64,000 bases of DNA from Chloroflexaceae bacterium (GTDB lineage: Bacteria; Chloroflexota; Chloroflexia; Chloroflexales; Chloroflexaceae), in the NCBI GenBank assembly GCA_012031225.1, contig JAAUTZ010000003.1:1-64000 (forward strand), read 5' to 3'. This document shows positions 19,336-26,695 of this stretch, piece by piece. The position numbers and the translations under genes are program-made. Numbering within the stretch: the first letter of the stretch is position 1; every line of letters begins with the position of its first letter. The notes under the pieces are model-generated. The model did not search any database. It was not told the DNA's origin and was given only the letters and a program-made list of their open reading frames with translations.

Positions 19336-19375
19336 TTGATCCCTCGTCGGGGCGCGGGGATTGACCCCACGTCGG
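19336..19375. repeat. Pair of 15-bp imperfect direct repeats
   Basis: TTGATCCCTCGTCGG (19336-19350) and TTGACCCCACGTCGG (19361-19375) match at 13 of 15 positions and are spaced 25 bases apart, just upstream of an extended -10 element. They could be a regulator site. The rest of 19186-19454 holds only low-complexity text related to CACGAAGGGCACGAAGG and no supportable gene. Confidence 0.35.
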
Positions 19376-19391
19376 CAGCCTGCCCACCTTC

Positions 19392-19400
19392 TGCTATAAT
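19392..19400 (+). promoter_or_regulatory. Extended -10 promoter element
   Basis: The sequence TGCTATAAT has the TGn extension and a perfect TATAAT hexamer. It lies 55 bases before the ATG of the NQQGQNVG-type fragment and probably was, or is, its promoter. No -35 box is present at the usual distance. Confidence 0.45.
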
Positions 19401-19454
19401 TGCGCATGGAGCGTACGTATCCACACCACGCAGGACGCGAAGGGAGCGCGGGCA

Positions 19455-19568
19455 ATGAGTACCTACAATCAGCAGGGGCAGAACGTCGGTCGCGACCAAT
19501 ACAATATCGGTGGGTATGCCCATTTTCACGGCTCCCCCACCGCCCCCCCTCGCCATCCCCGCGCCTAA
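19455..19568 (+). pseudogene. 5' fragment of an NQQGQNVGRDQYNIGG-type gene
   Basis: A 37-codon frame starts at ATG 19455 and encodes MSTYNQQGQNVGRDQYNIGG followed by a few residues and a stop. In Chloroflexota this beginning heads longer proteins of poorly known function, often with TIR, CHAT or other effector-like domains; that statement is from memory. Only the leader survives here, preceded by its own -10 element. The C-terminal fragment at 463-723 may come from the same family. Confidence 0.5.
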
Positions 19569-19571
19569 TGG

Positions 19572-19628
19572 GGATGCTGCACTGGGTGTTTGGGGCCCAA
19601 GAAATCTGCGGCATTTAATGCAGCATCC
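19572..19628. repeat. 10-bp inverted repeat
   Basis: GGATGCTGCA at 19572-19581 is the exact reverse complement of TGCAGCATCC at 19619-19628, with a 37-base loop. It sits at the decayed 3' side of the tnpA remnant and could be part of the IS right-end structure. Confidence 0.4.
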
Positions 19629-19966
19629 TCGTGAAGACACCTATGCAATGATGAGTAATGGTGACATTTCCGCCGTCCTGATGACCAGAAAACCCCATCA
19701 GGCGATGGTAGATATGACTCTTCCGGGTTATAAGGCAGGGGATCAACATCAAGCAGGAGGTGGGCATGATCGGGTATGACTTCCATTTCAATGACGAAAT
19801 ACCGATACTCTTGCTGCTTGTTCAGTATCAGTTCTTTCAGGCGGATCGCAATTGCTTCAGACAGCACCTTTCGCCGATATTTTGGACAGAAGATGACATG
19901 GTACTGACAGCTATACACAATGCTGTGATCAGTATGATACGGTTTGATTGGTTGATGTAGCTCCAT
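19618..19966 (-). pseudogene. IS200/IS605-family TnpA transposase remnant
   Basis: From an ATG at 19966 the frame gives the typical Y1 transposase start HTDHSIVYSCQYHVIFCPKY, then RRKVLSEAIAIRLKE, and the HUH-type motif VIPDHAHLLLDVDP. After this point the text no longer matches and frames change. A scrambled trace resembling the end of the family (GNVTI and following) appears near 19670-19690, but the segment with the catalytic tyrosine is not intact. The element is therefore dead unless supplied in trans. The hairpin end lies just upstream at 20060-20080. Confidence 0.8.
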
Positions 19967-20059
19967 AGAACACCTCTGGTAGATGGCTGCATTCAGCATA
20001 TCACAGCACGCAAGTTCTGGCAACATCTAAAGCGGCTGAAGCGACTGAAGCCCTTATAT

Positions 20060-20080
20060 CCCACCGCTAAAGCTGGTGGG
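20060..20080. mobile_element. IS200/IS605 left-end hairpin
   Basis: CCCACC at 20060-20065 pairs with GGTGGG at 20075-20080, extended by GCT/AGC with one bulged base. This is the subterminal hairpin expected upstream of tnpA in IS200/IS605 elements. The host side reads TTAC on the minus strand at 20098-20101, a plausible cleavage tetranucleotide. Confidence 0.65.
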
Positions 20081-20082
20081 CT

Positions 20083-20385
20083 TTACGGACTATTGGTGTA
20101 AGCAAGGCGGTTGTAGCCGTTCGTGATCCACTGCCCTACGGTAACAATGCCTGCAACGACAAGCCCGATCAGTACGCCTGCATCAATCCCGAAGAGGTTC
20201 ACACCCGCCAGCAGCGGAGCGGTAAAGCTATCGAACACCGCCACGGTTGCGATAGTCGAGTATGCCAGCAACAGCAGCCCGAACGCTGCCCGTGCAGGGG
20301 TACGGGCACGGTCTAAAGCGGGGCGGTCTAGTGGGGCTGCAATCGTAGCAGGTGGGTTCAGATCGCGTCGAATGACTGCCATCAC
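20083..20385 (-). CDS. Small two-helix membrane protein, 3' end altered by the IS
   Basis: The 100-residue protein has two hydrophobic segments (about 33-52 and 66-86) and a proline- and arginine-rich N-terminus. Its ATG overlaps the stop of the HTH gene by four bases, so the two are coupled. The last few codons run into the left end of the IS200/IS605 remnant, which seems to supply the stop codon, so the original C-terminus may have been longer. Position between regulator and recombinase suggests an accessory protein of an integrative element. No family recognised. Confidence 0.55.
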   Translation of the reverse strand: MMAVIRRDLNPPATIAAPLDRPALDRARTPARAAFGLLLLAYSTIATVAVFDSFTAPLLAGVNLFGIDAGVLIGLVVAGIVTVGQWITNGYNRLAYTNSP

Positions 20386-20660
20386 TTCCCCCCTTCTACT
20401 GGTAGATCAGGCACATCGGCAAGCGTAAGCAGATCACCCACCCCACACTGAAAGTAGGTGCAGAGTTCCGCTAGCACATCCTTCGGGTACTCTCGAATGC
20501 GTTCAGTTGCAATGGCGTTCACGGTGTAGTAGCTGATGTTGGTTTCATCAGCTACGGTACGCAAGGTGATGCGGCGGTTTTCGCGTTGCGCCTTGCGCCC
20601 CATCAGGAGATACATGTTGCTACGCACGGTTTTCATCCTTTCTATTCTACCATCAAGCAA
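20382..20660 (-). CDS. XRE/Cro-type transcriptional regulator
   Basis: Up to 92 residues, starting either at TTG 20660 or ATG 20636 (MKTVRSNMYLLMGRK). The helix-turn-helix reads ITLRTVADETNISYYTVNAI, followed by CTYFQCGVGDLLTL, the pattern of small Cro/C1-like regulators (HTH_26 type). It is transcribed divergently from the serine recombinase across 216 bases, the usual layout of a regulator controlling an integrative element, and the next gene overlaps its stop. Confidence 0.8.
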   Translation of the reverse strand: MLDGRIERMKTVRSNMYLLMGRKAQRENRRITLRTVADETNISYYTVNAIATERIREYPKDVLAELCTYFQCGVGDLLTLADVPDLPVEGGK

Positions 20661-20876
20661 GACACTCTCATTTTAGCACGTTTTACGGTTTTTATGCAAT
20701 GACACTTGCAAAAAACAGTAAGACTTAATACAATATAAGCAAGGCATATGCAGGCAGTGCAGTTCACCTGCAAAACGGAGAAAGCGTAGAACGAACGTAG
20801 AAAAAGTTTCAGGGGTGATTTGCCCCATTGCAATCGGCTAAATTGAGCAATCGTAGAAAGTGGAGAAACCGTAGCT

Positions 20877-22406
20877 ATGAAACCAACAGCAGCGATCTAT
20901 GCACGAGTATCAAGTGATAGTCAAGAAAACAACTTTAGCACGGCTTCACAGATCGAGGCGTGTGAACGATATGCCCAACAGCACGGGTTAGAAGTCATCG
21001 GGGTATTCTCTGATGTAGCGAGCGGATCCACGATTGAGCGACCCCAGCTAGAGAGGCTACGGGATTTGGTGCGCCAGCGCGAGATTACAGCACTGGTAGT
21101 TTACTCATCAGATCGGCTTACCCGTAACGTTGCTCAAGGCTATTTGCTACGGGATGATCTGAAGCGGTATGGGGTAGCACTGCACTATGTAACCCGTGGC
21201 CAATCCCAAGACAGTGCTGAAGGCAACCTGTTTGAAGTCATTGATAGCGCGTTTGCTGAATACGAGCGACTGAAGATTGCTGAACGGCTAGAACGCGGGC
21301 GCAAGCGAAAGGTGCAAGAAGGCAAGCTCATCGGGTGTGGTCCTTCCCCATACGGGTATCGCTGGACAGGCGATGCACGAACCCCACGCCTTATACTTCA
21401 TTCTGAAGAAGCTGACATTGTGAAGCTCATTTTTAAATGGTACACAAACGATGGCTTGTCATTGAAGGGGATAGCTCAACGGCTGAATACATTAGGCGTT
21501 TCAGCACCGATGGGCTTACTTTGGTATCAATCAACGGTTGCCATTATCGTTCGCAACCCTGTCTACACTGGCGTGTACCATCATTGGCGCAAATCCGGAA
21601 ACAGTGTTATCGTTGAAGATAGTGTTGAGGCGTTGATTTCATCGGCTGCCTTCAGCGAGGCGCAACGCAAGTTGTCCACCAACAAGGGTGTGCGTGCGAA
21701 ACGATTTTATCTTCTCTCAGGACGTGCCCGTACTGAACGTTCAAAACTCTGGGGGTGGCTACAGAAGACGGGCAAGTATGAGTACCGATGCTACAAAGAG
21801 TCTGAATCACGCGGCTTCCGCCCGCTTCGTGTGAAGGCTCCCATCTTAGATGATGCCACGTGGCAAGGGTTGGTGCGGATGTTGACCCCTGAAGCCGTTC
21901 GCGTTGGGCTTGAACGGCTGAAGCAAGAACAGGCAGGCGCAGTGCAAGAACGGGTCCATCAGGTTGAGACGTTGCTACGGGAACGCGCGAATGTTGAAGC
22001 ACGGCATAAGAAGATGGTAGCCGCGTATCAAGCAGATGCCATCAGCATCGAAGACTTGCGAGAGAGCAAGGAACGTACCCAGTTTGCCCTAGCGAGCATT
22101 GACAACGAACTAGACCAGTTGAAGCACGCTGATGGCACGATGTTCACCGATGAGGATGAGCAAGCGATGCTTGCCCTTGTGGAGAATGTCCACACTCAAC
22201 TTGACCACGTCTCGGATGAAGACAAAGCACATATCGTTGCAGCTCTTGACGTACAAGTTATGATAATCTCATCAAAGAAGAACGCACTAGCCTTCAGGTG
22301 TGATACCTTGATTGGCTCATTCGGATGTGATGCAGCGTTCGATAAGCATAACTTGACGGTTTCATACAACATTCTGTACTATAGTGAAAGGGATCAAAAG
22401 TATTGA
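20877..22406 (+). CDS. Large serine recombinase (integrase) without zinc ribbon
   Basis: The 509-residue protein has an N-terminal resolvase domain with YARVSSDSQ (catalytic Ser12) and SSDRLTRN, then a recombinase domain (about 165-300) with GPSPYGYRW and RNPVYTGVYHHWRK, and a C-terminal coiled coil (about 345-430). The zinc-beta-ribbon cysteine pairs usually found after YLLSGR are replaced (RTERSKLWGW), with only one cysteine nearby, so DNA binding may differ. It ends 11 bases before the argB ATG at 22418, so argB is the probable target locus of the element. Such enzymes perform att-site integration by a phosphoserine intermediate. Confidence 0.9.
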   Translation: MKPTAAIYARVSSDSQENNFSTASQIEACERYAQQHGLEVIGVFSDVASGSTIERPQLERLRDLVRQREITALVVYSSDRLTRNVAQGYLLRDDLKRYGVALHYVTRGQSQDSAEGNLFEVIDSAFAEYERLKIAERLERGRKRKVQEGKLIGCGPSPYGYRWTGDARTPRLILHSEEADIVKLIFKWYTNDGLSLKGIAQRLNTLGVSAPMGLLWYQSTVAIIVRNPVYTGVYHHWRKSGNSVIVEDSVEALISSAAFSEAQRKLSTNKGVRAKRFYLLSGRARTERSKLWGWLQKTGKYEYRCYKESESRGFRPLRVKAPILDDATWQGLVRMLTPEAVRVGLERLKQEQAGAVQERVHQVETLLRERANVEARHKKMVAAYQADAISIEDLRESKERTQFALASIDNELDQLKHADGTMFTDEDEQAMLALVENVHTQLDHVSDEDKAHIVAALDVQVMIISSKKNALAFRCDTLIGSFGCDAAFDKHNLTVSYNILYYSERDQKY

Positions 22407-22417
22407 CAGGATCGTCC

Positions 22418-23209
22418 ATGTCACCCACACCGACTCAATCTGCGCCCCTGCTGATCCTCAAGGTCAGTGGGCACGAACTGGATAATCCAGACTTTCTGGA
22501 GCGGCTGATTGCCCAGATTGCGGCCCTAACGCAGCCGATCATTCTGGTGCATGGCGGGGGCAAAGAGATCAATGCCGCGCTTGAACAGTACAATCTGCCA
22601 ATCGAGTTTGCCAACGGCTTGCGGATTACGCCGCCCGCGAGCATGCATGTGATGGAGATGGTTGTGTCGGGCAGCATCGGCAAACGGCTCGTGCGCCAGT
22701 GCATCGGGGCGGGCATCGCCGCGCTGAGCCTGAGCGGGGTAGATTTGGGTATCTTGGGCTGTGTGCCCCACCGCCCGACTGGGCTAGACTTGCAGCAGGT
22801 GGGCGAGATCGTCAGCGTCAACACAGTGGCATTGCAGCGAATGCTGGCGCAGGGGTGGCTCCCGATCATTGCACCGGTTGCGCTCGGCGTGGCGGATCGG
22901 TTGCCGTACAACGTCAATGCTGATTTTGTCGCGCAGGCAATTGCCGCAGCATTTGCCCCCACCACCCCCACCGAATTGGTCTACATCAGCAATCTAGCGG
23001 GGGTCCTCGTTGCCGATCAGGTTGTGCCCATGATGACGGCCCACGATATTGAGCAACAGATTGCACACGGGCATATCTATGGGGGCATGATCCCGAAAGT
23101 CCAAGCTGCGCTTCAGGCTTTAGCGGCAGGCTGTACGGCTGTCCGCATCACAAATTTGGCGGGACTCGGCGCAGGCGGTACACGCATTACTGCGGCAAGC
23201 CTGCCGTGA
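22418..23209 (+). CDS. argB: Acetylglutamate kinase
   Basis: This amino-acid-kinase protein (about 263 residues from ATG 22418; a TTG at 22403 is an alternative) shows LKVSGHELDN at the start, the phosphate loop VHGGGKEIN, ANGLRITP, NVNADFVAQAI and IYGGMIPKVQAAL near the end, all in the order of acetylglutamate kinases. It phosphorylates N-acetylglutamate in arginine synthesis. A LysW-type aminoadipate kinase is a less likely alternative. The recombinase gene ends directly upstream, so the original promoter may have been displaced. It is followed by a Crp/Fnr regulator 20 bases later. Confidence 0.8.
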   Translation: MSPTPTQSAPLLILKVSGHELDNPDFLERLIAQIAALTQPIILVHGGGKEINAALEQYNLPIEFANGLRITPPASMHVMEMVVSGSIGKRLVRQCIGAGIAALSLSGVDLGILGCVPHRPTGLDLQQVGEIVSVNTVALQRMLAQGWLPIIAPVALGVADRLPYNVNADFVAQAIAAAFAPTTPTELVYISNLAGVLVADQVVPMMTAHDIEQQIAHGHIYGGMIPKVQAALQALAAGCTAVRITNLAGLGAGGTRITAASLP

Positions 23210-23229
23210 AACCAATAAAGGGTTAGGCT

Positions 23230-23931
23230 ATGACCAGCGAATCACAACCACTTGAGACGATTGATAGCAATGTTTTGTTTGAGCATTTGGATCGGGAGCA
23301 GCGCGAACGCCTGTACCGCCAACTCACGTTTCACACCTACCCGGCGGGGCAGCAGTTCCACTCACCCTACCAAGCCGGCGATCACCTGTATCTGTTGCAG
23401 CGCGGGCGGGTGCGCCTGTACAAGCTCTCGCCGGAAGGCCGCACGCTGACGCTAGCTGTGCTGGAGCCGGGCACGCTGTTTGGTGAGATGATGCTAATTG
23501 GACAGCATATCCACGATAGCTACGCCGAAGCCATGACCGACTGCACAATTGCCCTGCTGCGCCGCGATGTGCTGTATGCGCTCTTGCAGAGCAACCCCCA
23601 CGTCGCGCAGAGCTTTCTCGATCTGATGGGGCAACGCCTGCGGGAGCTAGAAACCAAGCTGGCCGACATTGCCTTCAAGAGTGTCCCGCAACGCCTTGCG
23701 AGCGTGCTTGTTGGCTTGGCGGGGCTAGCCGATGGAGCCGCTATCGCCGCGAGCAGTGCGCCATCGGTGGTGCGCTATACGCATCAGCAGCTTGCGGAGA
23801 TGATCGGAGCCTACCGCGAGACGGTCACGAAAACGATTGGCGAGTTCCGCGAGGCGGGCTTGATCCGCGTGGATGATGATACAATCCACCTGACCAATCT
23901 GGAGGAGCTGCGCGAGATGGCGCATAAATAA
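23230..23931 (+). CDS. Crp/Fnr-family transcriptional regulator
   Basis: 233 residues with an N-terminal cyclic-nucleotide-binding-type beta barrel (about 15-135, including GDHLYLLQRGRVRLYK and GTLFGEMMLIGQ) and a C-terminal Crp-type winged helix (about 160-225, TQ-like helix YTHQQLAEMIGAYRETVTKT). No cysteine cluster for an Fe-S centre is visible, so it is not an Fnr-type oxygen sensor. It lies between argB and alaS with short gaps; whether it controls them is unknown. Confidence 0.9.
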   Translation: MTSESQPLETIDSNVLFEHLDREQRERLYRQLTFHTYPAGQQFHSPYQAGDHLYLLQRGRVRLYKLSPEGRTLTLAVLEPGTLFGEMMLIGQHIHDSYAEAMTDCTIALLRRDVLYALLQSNPHVAQSFLDLMGQRLRELETKLADIAFKSVPQRLASVLVGLAGLADGAAIAASSAPSVVRYTHQQLAEMIGAYRETVTKTIGEFREAGLIRVDDDTIHLTNLEELREMAHK

Positions 23932-23943
23932 GGGAATGACATA

Positions 23944-26646
23944 ATGACAGGGATGAAAACCACCGATATTCGCCGTACCTTCTTGGAGTTCTTCCGCCAG
24001 CACGGGCACGAGATTGTACCAAGCTCGTCGCTGGTTGTCTCCGGCGATCCGACGTTGCTGTTTACCAATTCGGGCATGGTGCAGTTTAAGGATGTTTTTC
24101 TGGGGCTAGAGCAACGCCCTTACCGGCGCGCCACCACCGCCCAAAAGAGCCTGCGGGTCTCTGGCAAGCACAACGATCTCGAAGAGGTAGGGCCTTCGCC
24201 GCGCCACCACACCTTCTTTGAGATGCTGGGCAACTTCTCGTTTGGCGATTACTTCAAGCGCGAGGCGATCAGGATGGCGTGGGATCTCCTGCTCAACAAA
24301 TTCAATCTGCCCGTTGAGCGGCTGTGGTTCACTGTCTTTGAGGGTGATGAGCGGGTGCCCGCCGATGAAGAAGCGATTCAGTATTGGCGCGAAGCCGGCG
24401 CAAGCCCGGAGCGGATCCTGCGCTTCAGTGGCAAAGATAACTTCTGGGTGATGGCCGATACCGGCCCCTGTGGGCCTTGCTCCGAGATTACCGTATACAT
24501 TGGTGACGACCTCGCCAAGATGCACCCGCGTGGGGTCAATAGCGATGATCCCGATTATGTCGAAATCTGGAACCTCGTGTTTATGCAGTTTGAGCGCAGC
24601 ACCATGCAGCCCCTACCCCGCCCTTCAGTGGATACGGGGATGGGCTTGGAGCGCATGGCGATGGTGTTGCAAGGGGTCAATTCAACGTATGAGACCGATG
24701 CTTTCACGCCGATCATCGAGCGCACGATGGAGTTGCTCGGCACCGATCAGCCCCACTACGCGGCCCACTTCGCGCAGTATCGGGCTGTCGCCGACCATGC
24801 CCGGGCCACCGCCTTCCTGATTGCCGACGGCGTGCTGCCCGGCAACAATGGGCGTTCCTACGTATTGCGGCGGATCCTGCGGCGGGCGGTGTATCAGGGG
24901 CGCAGCATCGGCTTTACGCAGCCCTTCTTTGCCGAAGTGGTGGCCCGGGTGCTAGACGAAATGAGCGATGCCTACCCACAACTCAGCGAGCGGCGCAGCT
25001 TCATTCTAGAGACGACCGATACCGAAGAGCAGCAGTTTCTTCGCACACTCTCCAGCGGACTGACCCGCCTAAACGCATTGGTGGAGCGGCTCAAAGCCGA
25101 AGCCCAAACGACGATCCCCGGCGCAGAAGCCTTCCGCCTGAAAGATACCGACGGCTTCCCGCTAGACCTGACCCAGAAGATTGCAACTGACTACGGGTTG
25201 CACGTAGATGTGGCCGGCTTTGATGCCGCGCTTGCCGAGCAGCGGGCCCGTTCGCGGGCAGCAGCCCAATTCAAGCGCACTGCCGATGCGGAACTGTGGG
25301 GCGATCAGGCATTGCCCGATACCAGCTTTACCGGCTACACCAGCTTCAGCGAAACAGCTACCGTGCTAGCAATGATTGCCAATGGCGACGACGTGAGCCG
25401 CGCTGAGGCGGGGCAGGCCGTGCAAGTTGCTCTTGACCGCACCCCATTTTACGCCGAGTCGGGCGGGCAGGTCGGCGATACGGGCTACTTGATTGGCGCG
25501 AACGGGCGCATGCGGGTGGAGGATACCCTGCGCCCCGTGCCGGGCATCATCGTGCATTACGGTGTGGTGGAGGAAGGCACACTGGCACGCGGCGAACCCG
25601 TGACCGCCCAGATTGACCCGGCTCGCCGCCGCGACATTCAGCGCAACCACACCGCCACCCACCTGCTGCACCGGGCCCTGCGCGACGTGATCGGCGAACA
25701 CGCCGCCCAAGCCGGATCGCTGGTTGCCCCTGATCGGCTACGCTTCGATTTCACCCACAACCGCGCCATTGCGCCGGAACAACTGCGCGAGATCGAGCAG
25801 CGCATCAATACGTGGATCCGCAGCGACGCGCCAGTGGCATGGGATGTGACCGACTATCAAACCGCGCTCGATAATGGTGCGATTGCGCTCTTTGGTGAGA
25901 AGTACGGGGATCGCGTGCGAGTGGTGCATGCGGCCCGGATCCCCGCCGATGGGGGCTATGCCGATGCCGAAATTGCCGCCATTGCCACCCGCGACTCACG
26001 CGAGCTGTGTGGGGGGACGCACGTTGCCCGCACGGGTGAGATCGGCTTGGCGCAGATCATCAGCGAAGGCAGTGTGGGCAGTGGCATTCGCCGCATCGAG
26101 ATGCTGACCGGACGCGAGGCGATGGCATGGTTCACGAGTCAACTCGACACACTTCAGGCGGTGGCGGGCAAGCTCGGCATTCCGGCCGCCCAAGCCCCAG
26201 AGCGGGTGGATGCGCTGCTCGCCGATCTGAAACAACGCCAACACGAACTCGACGCGCTGCAAGGCAAGCTGATGCGGGGCGAATTGGAAGCGGTACTAGC
26301 CCACACCCAAACCCATGACGGGATCACGTTGCTCGTGACACAGGTGGCTGCGCCCGATGTTACCCGTATGCGCGAGATGGGTGATTGGCTGCGCGCCAAG
26401 CTCGGCAGTACCGTGATTGTGTTAGGGAGTGTCATTGATGACAAGCCGCAGTTGCTGACCATGATTACGCCTGATCTCGTCAAGCAGGGCTATCACGCGG
26501 GCAACCTCGTGCGCGAACTAGCGCAGATCGTCGGTGGTGGTGGTGGTGGTCGCCCCGATATGGCACAGGCAGGCGGGCGCGATGCGAGCCAATTGGAAGC
26601 GGCACTGGCTCAAGTTCCGACCCTGCTTGCGGCACAGCGTCGGTAA
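23944..26646 (+). CDS. alaS: Alanine-tRNA ligase
   Basis: At 900 residues this is full length for AlaRS. It starts TTDIRRTFLEFFRQHGHE, has the class II motifs including NSGMVQFKDVF and DTGMGLERMAMVLQG, the editing-domain zinc site HxxxH in NHTATHLLHRAL, the CGGTHV segment and a glycine-rich C-terminal DHHA1-like region (GGGGGGRPDMAQAGG). ATG 23944 has AAGGGA eight bases upstream and is preferred to the ATG at 23953. It charges tRNA-Ala and hydrolyses mischarged products. Confidence 0.97.
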   Translation: MTGMKTTDIRRTFLEFFRQHGHEIVPSSSLVVSGDPTLLFTNSGMVQFKDVFLGLEQRPYRRATTAQKSLRVSGKHNDLEEVGPSPRHHTFFEMLGNFSFGDYFKREAIRMAWDLLLNKFNLPVERLWFTVFEGDERVPADEEAIQYWREAGASPERILRFSGKDNFWVMADTGPCGPCSEITVYIGDDLAKMHPRGVNSDDPDYVEIWNLVFMQFERSTMQPLPRPSVDTGMGLERMAMVLQGVNSTYETDAFTPIIERTMELLGTDQPHYAAHFAQYRAVADHARATAFLIADGVLPGNNGRSYVLRRILRRAVYQGRSIGFTQPFFAEVVARVLDEMSDAYPQLSERRSFILETTDTEEQQFLRTLSSGLTRLNALVERLKAEAQTTIPGAEAFRLKDTDGFPLDLTQKIATDYGLHVDVAGFDAALAEQRARSRAAAQFKRTADAELWGDQALPDTSFTGYTSFSETATVLAMIANGDDVSRAEAGQAVQVALDRTPFYAESGGQVGDTGYLIGANGRMRVEDTLRPVPGIIVHYGVVEEGTLARGEPVTAQIDPARRRDIQRNHTATHLLHRALRDVIGEHAAQAGSLVAPDRLRFDFTHNRAIAPEQLREIEQRINTWIRSDAPVAWDVTDYQTALDNGAIALFGEKYGDRVRVVHAARIPADGGYADAEIAAIATRDSRELCGGTHVARTGEIGLAQIISEGSVGSGIRRIEMLTGREAMAWFTSQLDTLQAVAGKLGIPAAQAPERVDALLADLKQRQHELDALQGKLMRGELEAVLAHTQTHDGITLLVTQVAAPDVTRMREMGDWLRAKLGSTVIVLGSVIDDKPQLLTMITPDLVKQGYHAGNLVRELAQIVGGGGGGRPDMAQAGGRDASQLEAALAQVPTLLAAQRR

Positions 26647-26695
26647 CGCAATGGATGCGGAGCCAAGAGATAAGCAAGGGAGCAGAGAAACAGCT

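Noticed and set aside
19041-19640. 199-codon minus-strand frame over the dnaB remnant and the gene-start fragment
   Set aside because: Low-complexity, arginine- and proline-rich text opposite recognisable plus-strand remnants; it is a by-product of GC-rich sequence.
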